From contig NC_062250.1 of NCBI RefSeq assembly GCF_905475465.1, forward strand, positions 2,874,501-2,938,500: DNA of 64,000 nucleotides, written 5' to 3'. The position numbers were made by a program, and so were the translations under genes. The notes under the pieces are model-generated. The model made no database searches. It was not told where the DNA came from and saw nothing but the letters and a program-made list of their open reading frames with translations. Below, in pieces: positions 35,795-46,799 of this stretch (within the stretch, counting starts at the first letter, position 1; the number at the start of each line of letters is the position of its first letter). Source of the DNA: Pieris napi. Lineage: Eukaryota > Arthropoda > Insecta > Lepidoptera > Pieridae.

Positions 35795-37330
35795 TTAAAA
35801 CAACCTTTTCTCATAGGAAAATAAACCATGAACATTACCTTCTAACTGAGCTGAATAGGTTCTTTTCATAAATCTCAAATCTCCCGAGTAGCTCATTTCT
35901 CTTATTTTACTAACTGACTTGGCTCCTAGATCTTGGCAGCTATGCTGCATACCAGTTTGCAGGTACGGCAGGAATCTCAAAACTGATCCTTTGTCTACAA
36001 TGCTTCCGCTAACCCCTTGAGCTACCCTGTGCTTGTCTGATTCTTTATGGAAGTATCTGCTCATAGCAGAGCCCTTGCCATCTTTGTTCTCCATAGCTTC
36101 CAGGCTTCCCATGCCTCTGTACTTCTTCAGTCTCACACCATCAGAGAAAAAGTATTCTCCTGGGGCTTCTGATGTTCCTGCAAGAAGGGATCCCATCATC
36201 ACAGTCGAAGCTCCCAACGCCAGAGACTTTACAATGTGGCCAACAGACTGAATGCCTCCATCTGCAATGACTGGCACATTAAACTGCCGGGCATATGATG
36301 ATACTTGGTACACAGCTGTGGCTTGAGGGCAACCACATGCCATTACCTCCTGGGTGATGCAAATTGATCCACTGCCCATACCAACCCTTAAAGCATCTGC
36401 CCCTGCTTCAATGAGATTCTTGGCCTGCATTCTAGTTACTACATTGCCTCCAATTACTTGTATATCAGGGTAAGTTGTCTTAATAAACTTAATCATGTCA
36501 ATCTGATAAATTGAGTTGCCTTGAGAGGAGTCTAATACAATAACATCAACACCGTTATTAACCAGAAGTTTGAGACGCTCTCTGTCTGCCTCACGAGTAC
36601 CAATTGCAGCCCCAACTAACAACTGCTTGTTGGAATCTTTAGATGCGTTAGGATAACTACGAGCCTTTTTCAAGTCAGTGCGGGCAATCAAAGCCACAAG
36701 TTCCCCGGCACCATTTATAATTGGCAGTTTTCCTTTCTTACTCTTTTCAAGAATATAGTTGGCATCTTGGAGAGTAACACCAGATTGAGCAGTGATCATT
36801 TCACTAATAGGAGTCATTACTTCTTTTAAACTTAGTTGGGGATCACCCTCCCTGAAATCAATATCACGAGAAGTTACTATTCCAATCAATTTACCTCCTA
36901 ATTTTCCATTTTCTGTGATTGGATATCCAGTAAACCCGTTTTTTTTCTTGGCTTCTAGCACATCTGCTACAGTATTTTCAGGGCCCATGCAGACAGGATC
37001 TCTGATAAAGCCATGTTTGTATTTTTTTACTTTGTGAACCTCATTAGCTTGATAATCAGCAGTGCAGTTGTGATGAATAATACCAATGCCTCCACAGAGA
37101 GCCATAGCAATGGCCATGTCTGCTTCAGTGACTGTGTCCATGGGAGTAGATACTAAAGGCGCTTTCAGGTTAATTTTCTTCGTTAGTGGTGAGGTCAGGT
37201 CAACTTCTTCAGCGGTAAAGTCTATGTATCCCGGAAGCAGAAGGAAATCATTATAGGTAAGTCCTTCACTATTCGCGAAGATTTCCCGTGCAGATAAGCC
37301 ATCTCGAAGGTCGCCCTCAGCATGTGCCAT
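35795..37330 (-). CDS. ras: Inosine-5'-monophosphate dehydrogenase, intronless
   Basis: This 511-residue enzyme oxidises IMP to XMP with NAD+, the committed step of GMP synthesis in the cytosol. I start it at the ATG 37330-37328; the upstream GTG in frame is not used. The barrel begins LTYNDFLLLPGYIDF. A CBS pair spans about residues 110-228. The catalytic cysteine is in GSGSICIT (about residue 324). A phosphate-binding stretch VIADGGIQSVG, GASTVMMGSLLAG and the KYRGMGSLEAM region follow. It ends SYEKRLF, a typical eukaryotic tail. Full length, no damage. It is convergent with Rep. One uninterrupted exon is notable, since many animal IMPDH genes are split. The symbol is the Drosophila raspberry name. 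Confidence 0.96.
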   Translation of the reverse strand: MAHAEGDLRDGLSAREIFANSEGLTYNDFLLLPGYIDFTAEEVDLTSPLTKKINLKAPLVSTPMDTVTEADMAIAMALCGGIGIIHHNCTADYQANEVHKVKKYKHGFIRDPVCMGPENTVADVLEAKKKNGFTGYPITENGKLGGKLIGIVTSRDIDFREGDPQLSLKEVMTPISEMITAQSGVTLQDANYILEKSKKGKLPIINGAGELVALIARTDLKKARSYPNASKDSNKQLLVGAAIGTREADRERLKLLVNNGVDVIVLDSSQGNSIYQIDMIKFIKTTYPDIQVIGGNVVTRMQAKNLIEAGADALRVGMGSGSICITQEVMACGCPQATAVYQVSSYARQFNVPVIADGGIQSVGHIVKSLALGASTVMMGSLLAGTSEAPGEYFFSDGVRLKKYRGMGSLEAMENKDGKGSAMSRYFHKESDKHRVAQGVSGSIVDKGSVLRFLPYLQTGMQHSCQDLGAKSVSKIREMSYSGDLRFMKRTYSAQLEGNVHGLFSYEKRLF

Positions 37331-39631
37331 TTCCACGTGAACTTAATTGAGCACCGAGTTAAAGAATTACTAAAGGGGATATTTCTTCTATGCAAATATA
37401 CTAGTTCTAATAGGAGTCACCAAAAACAGGTACACGTGGTGTTGTAAAATGGCAGGATGTGTAACTTTGCAGGTACGGAACAGTGTATGAAAACTTGTCA
37501 GAATTACGTTGGGTAAAATTTAAAACGAAATCTTATATTACGAGGGTTATAAATTATTTTCCTCCGAAAACACGTTTTCAACGTAAAAGTTGAAACCCGG
37601 TATTGCGGCTTCTCTGTATGACAGAGAAACTGCAAGTAAAAATTATAAATGTAACAGGTAACTGTCAAGCATCACTTCAGTGAAGTTTGTCAACTGACAG
37701 CTATATTTCATAGAGGCAAAATTTACGTTACGTACGAGTAAAGACTGATGCTCCTTTAAATACGCATTATTTGTCTGTATTTTAAATTTTCATTTTATGC
37801 TTAAGAGCCTACAATTACTTTGAATTTGTTATCGATGTTAGAATGAAACTACAAAACTAAAGTAATAACGTAAGCGTCGCTCGTTGTATTATGTTTTGTG
37901 TCTATTAAGTAATGAAGGTTGGCTTACTATGCTTTTTTTATGATATTAATTTTGTTCGAAGAATGTTTTTTTTATAAACGTGATATTAATATTTATTCTA
38001 ATAAAAACAATGTTCATCACAATTGCTTAAATTTCTTTTGAAGCCTCTTTTGACTTCAATGAACATCTTAGGAGATATTATATTTTAAACCGCAACAAAA
38101 TAATGGTCAAATACCTATTAGACGTAAACCGGTTATTTAAAGCGGATGAATCAGCGGAAAACAGATAGCTATTAAGTAAAAGTAATAAATAATTTCAAAT
38201 ATGAATTAAAAATACATTTAAGTAGTATAAATTAATAACTGCTCTTTGAAATTTCAGTAATAGCCATGAGTTATGTAACCTAACATATATATTTTAGTTA
38301 ATAATTAAAATCCCTTTAGTGTTTTACCACACTCATAAATTGAATTTAACATTCTCGTTTCCGATAATGTCCAATAACATAAGTGTCACTTAGATTTACG
38401 AACTCTTCAATAAGACAAGTTAGTTTTTAGTTAATCCAGCGTCGCAACCCCACTACCCCTAATGTTATCTTAGTTATAAGCATGTTTTAAACAATTAAAG
38501 CCGGTTGTTACCCAACTTCAAACAAAGTGTTTTATTTAGCAGATCCATACAACAACCGAATTTAACTCACGCTTGTTCGATGCTTAATATAAATTGTTTA
38601 GAATATAGGTTTTTTTTAGATTTTTTTTTCGAATAAAGTATCCCCTATAAACCCCTGGATATCTTGATTCGTCCTAAATTTTGTGGCAAAACTGCCAAAT
38701 TGGCATCATTGATCTAATGATAAAAGCAAAGAGCAATAAAGCAAAAAAGTTGTTTGGTAACAGGCGTTATAAATTCGCATAAAATCCTATAGAACATTAG
38801 TAATAATATACGGGTGTTCAAACTAGGACAATATTCACATTAATATTTAAATATATTGGCCATGTTTTCCACCCATTGGGGAGAAACACGTAGGTATACG
38901 TTTTTACCGCAAAAATTAAAATTATTAAAACATTTAATATGGTGATATTTTCTAAGAAATATTACATAATTTTCCTTAACTATGTTACTTCATGTATTCC
39001 TAATTTTATAAATAATGCCAGGCGCATTATCTTAACATTAAGTACATTTATCCTTAATGCAGAAGCTTTTCCAAATTTGTCTCTGGATGCTGTATGAAAT
39101 TAATTGTAGTAGTCTGTGTTTTGACAAGAAATCGACACAAATGATAAATTGCTCGTTTCAAAATTATACATGTATCTACTCTTTTCTGTTTGTTATTAGT
39201 TTTCTAATTTAGAAATTTATTATCGAATGACCCCACATTTATTTTGAAACCCAAATTCGTCAACAATTACCCTTTGGATTCAGAATTAAGACTTATCGCT
39301 GGATGTGACTCCTATATGTAAAAAAATCGTCAGTATTGGATTTGACATTGAAAGTCAGCGCCAAGTCTCTAAAATTCACCATTATAATTAATTAAGACCA
39401 AACTAAACTCAATAACACTATTTAAAATTAATTTAATTTTTGGCGTACAAAATGATTATAAAAACGAATAAATCCAAAGGCGCGTTTACGTATGTATTTT
39501 TATCTTATAGGATTTAGATGAATACTATGAAATTATAAAACATTCTATTTGTTACAAATGTTTAATTCTTATTTAATACAGATTTTTAGTATTTAAAATA
39601 AAAATAGCTTACTCAGATAAATATATAACAA
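37331..39631. other. IMPDH 5' flank and left copy of a tandem duplication
   Basis: The IMPDH promoter should lie at about 37335-37700; no TATA box was singled out. From about 37979 the sequence is the left copy of a segmental duplication whose right copy begins at about 40316. No gene other than the cysteine-loop pseudogene was found. Confidence 0.5.
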
Positions 39632-40110
39632 TCATTGTTTTTTAACGCAATTTTCGTCAACCTTAACATAACCAGTGGGGCAAGTCTCACCATCAAAGAA
39701 ACTTCTATTTTCAAAAGTTATGTTCTTAAGAGCTATATTGTACGGTTGTAGAATAGAGTTCTTTTTATCTTCCATATTCTTCGTGCTGTCCTGTTCAATG
39801 CTATTAGACGATTTAGTATCGTCTGTTTTTTTCACAATTTCATTATCTTTACCGCTTGTCAATTTTTTTGCGGGCTCTTTCAAAGCTGACATTTTTGTAT
39901 TAATGTTGCAATTTGCTATCACTTGTGATTTATTTGAATAGGATAAACTTTCCGAATATACAAGAGGTCTATTCAATCTGTCATGCGAGACTGGCGCGTC
40001 ACTCGATCTGGGTGATAGTTGCGATTGTCCACATTTTATATTCTGCGATATGACTTCCTAATTAATACATTTCAATGATGACGCCACAGGAAAACATTAA
40101 AATGACTGAT
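39632..40110 (-). pseudogene. Damaged secreted cysteine-loop peptide precursor (copy 1)
   Basis: This is the duplicate of the gene at 41621. The downstream frame (39632-39976 and a little beyond) is open and keeps the Lys/Asp/Ser-rich spacer and the C-terminal loop CPTGYVKVDENC plus VKKQ. The part equal to the signal peptide is broken: one base is missing near 40082 relative to copy 2, and an in-frame TAG sits at 40058-40060. No ATG stands in a position to give a secreted product (the longest computed start is TTG). The last 23 residues follow an Arg, as in copy 2. It is a probable pseudogene unless an alternative upstream exon supplies a leader. Confidence 0.75.
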
Positions 40111-41620
40111 TTTCCTTCCTTTTCATTATCATTAGCATATTCAAATCCTTCGGCGTATGCGTATTCCGTGGCACTGACAATTGTTTGATTAAATACGCTA
40201 ATCTCAGGAACTACTCATTTGAATTTTTATGTTGGATAATCCTAGTTAAGGTTGGCTCAATATAACCTGTTAATGTTATTACATTTCTTCTACAAATATT
40301 TTTTAATATAGGTACGTGAAATTAATATTTATTCCAATAAAAACAATGTTCATCACAACTAATTGAATCTGTTTTGACTTCAATGACCATCTTAGGAGAT
40401 ATCATATTTTTAAAATAACATCGCAACAAAATAATGGTCGAATATCTATTATGAGCGCCTTTATAACGTGAGCGGTATAATAAATTAACTCGCGTGAATC
40501 AGCGGGAAACAGATAGCCATTATTAAAAAGCATTTACGCCAAAAACCTTATAATTATTAAAAAAATTGTTGCATCAAAAAAAGGTTTTTGAGGACATGAC
40601 GTGTTGTGGCTATCTATAATCCAACTTTTAATATCCCTAAAAATCAATTATAAACCCCTTCAGTTTTTGTTGTACACTCAGTTTAAGAGGTAATTTTAAA
40701 TACTCAGTTTAAGAACAATTTTTAAATATATATTTAAAATACTTTCAAGTAGTACAAAATAGCTGTTATTTCGATCTTGGAATGTATTACATTATTATAG
40801 CTTTGTGATATTTCATTTATGCTTGGACTTTATTTTAAGTTTTGATTATTGGTAGAGGCTTAACATAAATTGTATAGAATAGTAAGTTTATTTAGGAAAA
40901 CTATTTTCTTGAATAAAGTACTCCCTAAAAACCTGGATGTTCAGCATCCTGAATTTGCGAGCAAAACCTTCAAGTGGTCCTCACTGATCTATATATTTGA
41001 TACAAATAAAGAGCAATCAAAGCAAAAATTTTATTGCTAACAGGCTTAAATTCGCATAAAATGTGATAAATCTTATCCTATTTTCCACCTATTGGGGAAA
41101 AACATGTAGGTATACGTTTTACCGCAAAATTTTATATTTTTTAAACACTTTTATAAATATTACTTGATTTTCCTTTACTAGGTACTGGTATTCCTAAATT
41201 TATGAATAATGCGATGGGTATAATTTTAACATTAAGTACGTTTACCCTTAATGTATGTGTTACCAAAATTGTCTCTGGTATATTGTATGAAATCAATTGT
41301 GGTAGTCTGTGTTTTGCAAAAACTCGACAAAAATTGTTCATCTCTAAATCTCACCATAATGAATTAATATAAAGCCCTCAACTAAACTCAATAACAGTAC
41401 TTAAAATAAAATTAATTGTTAAATAAATTCAAAGGCGCGTTTTATGTTTGTATTTTTAATTTAATGTTATAGAAAAAATATAAATACTTAAAATTTTATA
41501 ATATGAAAGAATAATTCATTCTATTTGTTAGAAACGTTTAATTCTTACTTAATACTGATTTTTAGTATGTAAAATAAAAGCAGCTTACACTGATAAATAT
41601 ATAACAACATAGTACACCAA

Positions 41621-42091
41621 TTATTGTATTTTCACACATTTGTCGTCAATCTTAACATAGCCAGTGGGGCAAGCATCACCATTAATAGAATCTCTATTTT
41701 CTAAAGTTATGTTGTTAAGAGCTATATTGTGCGGTTGTAGAATAGAGTTATCTTCCATATTCTTCGTGCTCTCTTCTCCAGTGCTATTGGACGATTTGGT
41801 ATCGTCTGGTTTATTCACAATGTCATTATCTTTACCGCTTGTCAAATTTTTCGCGGGCTGTTTCGAAGCTGACATTTTTGTATCGATGTTGCAATTTGCG
41901 ATCACTTGTGATATATTTTGTGAGTTTACCGTCGCATTTACGAGAGGTCTATTCGATCCGTCATGCAAGACTGGCGCGTCACTCGATCTAGACGATACTT
42001 GTAATGGTGCAGATCTTATAAGCTGCGATATAACTTCCTGATTACTACAGTTCAGTGATGACAGCCACAGGAAAACCACAAACTGTAACAT
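41621..42091 (-). CDS. Secreted precursor with C-terminal ENF/SRP-like cysteine loop (copy 2)
   Basis: This is a 156-residue single-exon protein. Residues 1-15 (MLQFVVFLWLSSLNC) are a signal peptide. The middle is hydrophilic, rich in Ser, Asn, Lys and Asp, and contains potential N-glycosylation sites and one Cys (VIANCNIDTKM). The last 23 residues follow an Arg (LENR) and hold one loop, C-PTGY-x6-C, with ten residues between the cysteines. Position and size match the lepidopteran ENF/growth-blocking-peptide and stress-responsive-peptide type: small cytokines cut from the C-terminus of a precursor and closed by one disulfide. Cytokine function is inference from this layout; the sequence is not identical to any family member I know. 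Confidence 0.6.
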   Translation of the reverse strand: MLQFVVFLWLSSLNCSNQEVISQLIRSAPLQVSSRSSDAPVLHDGSNRPLVNATVNSQNISQVIANCNIDTKMSASKQPAKNLTSGKDNDIVNKPDDTKSSNSTGEESTKNMEDNSILQPHNIALNNITLENRDSINGDACPTGYVKIDDKCVKIQ

Positions 42092-42400
42092 GACCGATTT
42101 TCCTTCCTTATCACAAATCGCCCGGCATGACGTTCAACATTTTCAAATCCTTCAGCGTATGTGCATTCCGTGGCACTGGCAATCACGTAATAAGCTGTTA
42201 CGTATTGTAGTTCCACTTTTTACAATAAGGCCGTGAGCGCAAACGATTAGCTTAGAGGTAATAAAAGGAAGTATAGTTACAATAAGATCGACCTTGTACA
42301 TCCTAACATTTAAAGTTATAATACCATTGTTCTCGACAACGTAGGTATAATATAACTTACTCATATTAGGTTTCAATAAATATTTCTATTTTATTTGGAA

Positions 42401-43417
42401 TAACTAAGTTGTATTCGAAATCCTTGGGTTATGAAGAAATTTTATTAATGATTTTTTATTGTTATGGCTCTTTCTGAAGTAGCGTCATTTTTCCTAAATG
42501 GAAAAAATCAAGCATCCTATTTAACCAAAAAAGGTTTATATAAACTTCTACATGAATTCCAAATCAATGGACTGTATAATGTGTATTCAAAGTGGTTCTA
42601 TTCCTAAAATTCGTGGTGTTTTTACACCTTTTTTTATATTTTTTAATTTAGCTTTCGGCTGTAAAAGTTTGCCTTTCTCACATCCGGATCATATACACAA
42701 TTTAAAAAATCTTTATACAACAAAATACTTATATATAGAAAGACTATACTTTATAGAAAAAATATACTTTCTATATAAAAAAATAATATATATATATATG
42801 TATAAAATATGATTCCATCCTTTGTTTTAAAGAAACATTTGGCTTGATCCTATTAATTTATAATCCAAGTCAACGAAGACTTAATACACCTAATTATACG
42901 CGAATTGAAATTGATATGTATATGTCTAAGTTATTACAGGATTGTGTATGGAAATAATATGGCATATATGTACCAAGAACTTCTATTACTCATAATGACA
43001 TTGTTACAACGTATATTTGTTAGATTTCCATTCCTTCAAGTTCCTGTATTATGATTTGTTATTAAAAGTACATAGTTTAATTATAAGTTTTCATTTTCTT
43101 TTGTATAGAAAAGGGATTGGATATTATAAAATAAAATTTCAAATTATATCAAAAGATTGTTAGCAAAAATCTCACGAAAACACTCAGTTGCAGTTTAAAA
43201 TTTAAAGTCGACTAATAACGAATTTCCATACTTTATGGCTAAAAATTAAAACAGAAAACAAGAATAATCATAAAAGTAAATAACGTCGCACTAGGTCTTT
43301 GTTATATGTAGTTCAACTATAAATGTAACAGGAATGTTATAAATGAAATAATGTTTATCGGTCTGGCCTTCATATAATATATCAAAGATTTATATTGCAA
43401 TATATATTTTTTTTGAG
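42401..43417. other. Intergenic, 5' of the cysteine-loop gene
   Basis: AT-rich, with TATA-repeat sequence near 42730-42810. No gene recognised. Confidence 0.5.
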
Positions 43418-43702
43418 CAGTGTTGGCCTAGTGGCTTCAGGGTACGACTCTCATACCTGAGGTCGTAGGTTCGAGCCCCAGCTGTGCACCAATAGACTTT
43501 CTTTCTATGTGCGCATTTAACATTTGCTCGAACGGTGAAGGAAAACATCGTGAGGAAACCGACATGTCTTATACAAAAGTCGACGGCGTGTGTCAGGCAC
43601 TGGGGGCTGATCACCTAGTTGCCTATTAGATTTAAAAATGATCATGAAACAGATTCAGAAATCTGAGGCCAAGACCTAAAGAGGTTGTAGCGCCATTGAT
43701 TT
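43418..43702 (+). mobile_element. tRNA-derived SINE (family 2), near full length
   Basis: TTGGCCTAGTGGCTTCAGGG, then B-box GGTTCGAGCCCC, the family body GAACGGTGAAGGAAAACATC and 3' end AGGTTGTAGCGCCATTG. The best copy in the window. Confidence 0.85.
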
Positions 43703-43710
43703 TATATATA

Positions 43711-44040
43711 TACTAGCCGATCCGGCAAACGTCGTTTTGCCATGTATATCATTTATAATAAAAAAATAGGGGTTGATCGTCGAGGGTTGAAAATTAGGGG
43801 TTGTATGTATTTTTTAATTCTTTAACATAAAAAAAATAAAAAATAAAATTTTATCTATAAATAAAAAAATAAAAATTAGGGGTGGATTACCCTTAACATC
43901 TGGCGGGCTGATTTGTGAATCTAAACCATTCCCAGATCCCCTTGAACACACACAAAAAATTTCATCAAAATCGGTCCAGTCGTTTAGGAGGAGTTCAGTC
44001 ACATACACACGCACACAAGAAATATATATATTATAAGATT
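43711..44040 (+). mobile_element. Insect interspersed repeat starting ACTAGCCGATCCGGCAAACG
   Basis: It ends with ATCAAAATCGGTCCAGTCGT, then TTAGGAGGAGTTCAGTCACA and a CACA/TATA tail. A second start of the same type is at 50531 (ACTAGCGGACCCGGCAGACG). The family is widespread in insects by recall; class not assigned. Confidence 0.6.
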
Positions 44041-44274
44041 TTATGCCAATGTCAGTAAAAAGAAAATTATGTAACACGTGTATCCTACTGTGTCTCACTT
44101 ATGGATGCCAAACCAGGTCTACCACTATCAGAAACAATCAGAAACTTACAGTTTATCAACAGGATATGAATCATAAGTAAGCCGACCACTAATGTAAGGA
44201 AAACGACAAAATTATGCGATGTATTAACAAAATTAAAAACTTAAATGCACTTGGACAAAATAAAAGCAAAAGGG

Positions 44275-44460
44275 ATGATAGACGTCATATAATGGTATCC
44301 CAGAGAGATGGGAGATGGAAAAGAGGTCGTTCAATAAAGAGATGGTAAGACGATCTGCCGGAAGGATGGAGAAGATCAGCTCGAGGGAGAGACGAGTGGA
44401 AACAATGAGGGGAGGCCTATGTCAGAAGACAACCTGACCAACTGGCTGATAGCTAGTGTA
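44275..44460 (+). pseudogene. LINE reverse-transcriptase C-terminal scrap
   Basis: One frame reads GRWKRGRSIKRW, stop, DDLPEGWRRSARGRDEWKQ, stop, GEAYVRRQPD. This is the familiar GRP...RWxDDI...RDxWxxLEEAY end of non-LTR ORF2 proteins, with several stops. Confidence 0.55.
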
Positions 44461-44477
44461 TAAGACTAAGTATATAA

Positions 44478-44715
44478 GGGTCTGTTTCACAATTTATGGA
44501 TAAAGTACCAAATAGCTATGCAACACATAAGCTATTTGGAAGACAAATTGTGCTATTTGACACTTCATCGGACTCATAACTTATGATGGACTTTGTGACG
44601 AATAGCGCTATCTGACAGTCGTGAAACGCAACAATAGTGTATATCCTACCAATAAGTAATAAATAGCTAATTTGGAACTTATCTAGAACTTATCCGTACA
44701 TTGTGAAACAGACCC
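44478..44715. mobile_element. Small MITE with GGGTCTGTTTCACAAT ends
   Basis: GGGTCTGTTTCACAAT at 44478 and its exact inverse ending 44715, flanked by TAA on the left and TTA on the right. 238 bp, non-coding. Confidence 0.85.
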
Positions 44716-45669
44716 TTAATATAGTTAATATGTATGTCATCGCTTAGGTTAAAATTATGTAAATGTATGTATTTGGTAAATAAAGGCTTTTATTATTGTA
44801 TTTATTTTCTGAAATTGTATATAATACGAGGTCAGTGAACTTATCTAGAAATGTCAAAAATTATACAGACTAAACGTTTCCGCTCGGTTGTGGTCTTGGG
44901 GATTTCCTTGAAATAAATAACTTAAAAGTAGCGTTCATTGAAATTCCAAAAAGTATTTGTTATTTAACTCAAGTAACAGGTTTAGAGGCCACCAGTTCTA
45001 CTTTCTAAGTGTTGTTTAAATTTCTAAATATATACTTACCGTACTTCGTTATCACTTTCAGACAATCCTTTATCTTCTTGATCTCTTACCATATATATAA
45101 AAAACCTAACTGTCGTAGTCTTTTGTTCATCTCAAAACCAATATTTTAGTGGGAATCTGACCCAGGAAGACCAAACACAAAACCGCGACCGTGGTCACAT
45201 ATTATCTGTAACTTGGTCTAATAATGTTCATACTTACCACGTTTTAGTATAGTGATGGTCCGAAATTGTCTTACAGCTTCAAAACAAGGGCAGTAAATAA
45301 ATGTAGCTTCTACATGAGCAGTCTTTTTCAATCAGGCTTTTTGTCTATGTTATTCTAGTTCTTGCCGGAATATGTTTTGAACGATTAGTAGCTTACTGAA
45401 CTAAGCTACAAAAGCATTTAATGATATCAACAATTATTTGTACAAAAACAAATGAACTCACACGAAAACAGGCTGAAAAACGTATCTCCATACTTTGCAC
45501 AAATATATAATTCAAATTGGTACACTACTAAAAAACAAGTTTTACCCAATAGTTGAGCACTGGCGGAAGAAGATTCTGACAACGTAGGCAATAAATAATA
45601 TACGATAAAACATATTTTTATTATCATAAATATAAGCAAAATCTTCGCATAAAACACAAACACTTACGC

Positions 45670-46764
45670 CTAATCATCTTTAAATCTTATATCAAGGTTC
45701 CCCACGCCGTCTTCAATTTGTTTTTGTTTGTCTTTATCTATTTCTCGCTTTGGTTCTGTGATGTTAATTTTCTGTCCGCCATAGTTGTACTCATCCGGAC
45801 TTAGTGGGACGAAGAATGGTTCATCATTATCTAGTTTTTTTGTTGTAGTTTCAACCGGCGGGTCATAAGGTTGTTTTGTGGTGACCTTTTCTGGTGTATT
45901 ACTTGTTCCGTAGTGATTTTGATTGCCAAAATTATTGTTAGGGTTATTATTGGGTCGCTCGTTATTATTTTGGTTGTAATTATTACCGTTTGGCCGTCCA
46001 TAGTGACCTTGATTATTATTTCCTTGGTTATTTGGGTTTCCATAATTTGATTGTCCGTTATTGTAATGCCCCTGTCCATTTGAAGTACCAGAATTTGATT
46101 GTCCGTTATTGTAATGCCCCTGTCCATAGGAATTATCAGAATTTGATTGTCCGTTATTGTAATTCCCCTGTCCATTTGAAGTACCAGAATTTGATTGTCC
46201 GTTATTGTAATGCCCCTGTCCATAGGAATTATCAGAATTTGATTGTCCGTTATTGTAATTCCCCTGTCCATTTGAATTATCATAATTTGATTGTCCGTTA
46301 TTGTAATTCCCCTGTCCATTTGAATTATCATAATTCGATTGTCCGTTATTGTAATGCCCCTGTCCATAGGAATTATCATAATTTGGGCGCTGGTTATTTG
46401 GTGGATAGCCATTAAATGGAGGCCTATTTGGTTGTTCAGGTCTTCTATTATAATTATCTTCTTCTTTAATAATAACAATTACTTTATCAACGTTCTGAGA
46501 ACCTGGTGGACCTGGATTGTATCCATTTTGATGAGGCTTCTGATGGAATCCTGGATCGGGTCGTCGTTGTTCATGAGCGCCAACATGGCCTTCTATGTTG
46601 AGTTTAATGCCATGGGACAGTCCCCCCAGTAATGAACCAGCTAGATCATGAGCTGTAGAATGTATTTTCTCATGAGTGGTCGAGAGGATATCACCGAGAA
46701 GTCGCAATTGTCCGCTACACGTAAGCACAATTGTAAGAAAAAAAAATACTTTATATTTAATCAT
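45670..46764 (-). CDS. Secreted Asn/Gly/Gln-rich repeat protein
   Basis: This is a 364-residue single-exon protein. Residues 1-18 form a signal peptide (MIKYKVFFFLTIVLTCSG). Residues 19-60 are amphipathic (STAHDLAGSLLGGLSHGIKL) and then Pro-rich. About residues 128-240 are seven tandem 16-residue units of the type GQGHYNNGQSNSDNSY, followed by an Asn-rich stretch. The C-terminus is ordered-looking, with FVPLSPDEYNYGGQKI and a charged Lys/Asp end. The low-complexity centre would be disordered and sticky, as in cuticle, silk-associated or clotting proteins. No chitin-binding motif is seen. It sits between cysteine-loop genes on the same strand, so a haemolymph or immune role is possible but unproven. 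Confidence 0.8.
   Translation of the reverse strand: MIKYKVFFFLTIVLTCSGQLRLLGDILSTTHEKIHSTAHDLAGSLLGGLSHGIKLNIEGHVGAHEQRRPDPGFHQKPHQNGYNPGPPGSQNVDKVIVIIKEEDNYNRRPEQPNRPPFNGYPPNNQRPNYDNSYGQGHYNNGQSNYDNSNGQGNYNNGQSNYDNSNGQGNYNNGQSNSDNSYGQGHYNNGQSNSGTSNGQGNYNNGQSNSDNSYGQGHYNNGQSNSGTSNGQGHYNNGQSNYGNPNNQGNNNQGHYGRPNGNNYNQNNNERPNNNPNNNFGNQNHYGTSNTPEKVTTKQPYDPPVETTTKKLDNDEPFFVPLSPDEYNYGGQKINITEPKREIDKDKQKQIEDGVGNLDIRFKDD
46045..46380. repeat. 48-bp minisatellite in the secreted repeat protein
   Basis: Seven units of 48 bases, each containing GATTGTCCGTTATTGTAAT. Two successive unit types also alternate, giving a 96-bp higher-order repeat. Because 48 is a multiple of three, frames in the shadows stay open as well. 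Confidence 0.95.
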
Positions 46765-46799
46765 TGTAAAGTCTAGAACTGCGACGCGTCCTTAGTAAA

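Larger units (their letters stand above)
37979..42400. repeat. Tandem segmental duplication (two copies of about 2.0-2.3 kb)
   Basis: Sequence from 37979 (AATATTTATTCTAATAAAAA, GTTCATCACAA, CTTAGGAGATAT, GCAACAAAATAATGGTC) recurs in the same order from 40316. The coding parts 39632-40110 and 41621-42091 also match. Small insertions and deletions separate the copies. Confidence 0.85.

Noticed and set aside
37331..37336. IMPDH start two codons upstream
   Set aside because: That codon is GTG. The ATG at 37330 gives the normal start.
10510..43702. Apparent tRNA genes (B-box sequences at several places)
   Set aside because: Each is followed by a shared retroposon body and none folds as a full tRNA, so they are SINEs.
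45831..46478. Long second-frame and antisense ORFs across the minisatellite
   Set aside because: A 48-bp period is divisible by three, so frames without a stop stay open automatically. Only the 364-codon frame has a signal peptide and non-repeat ends.
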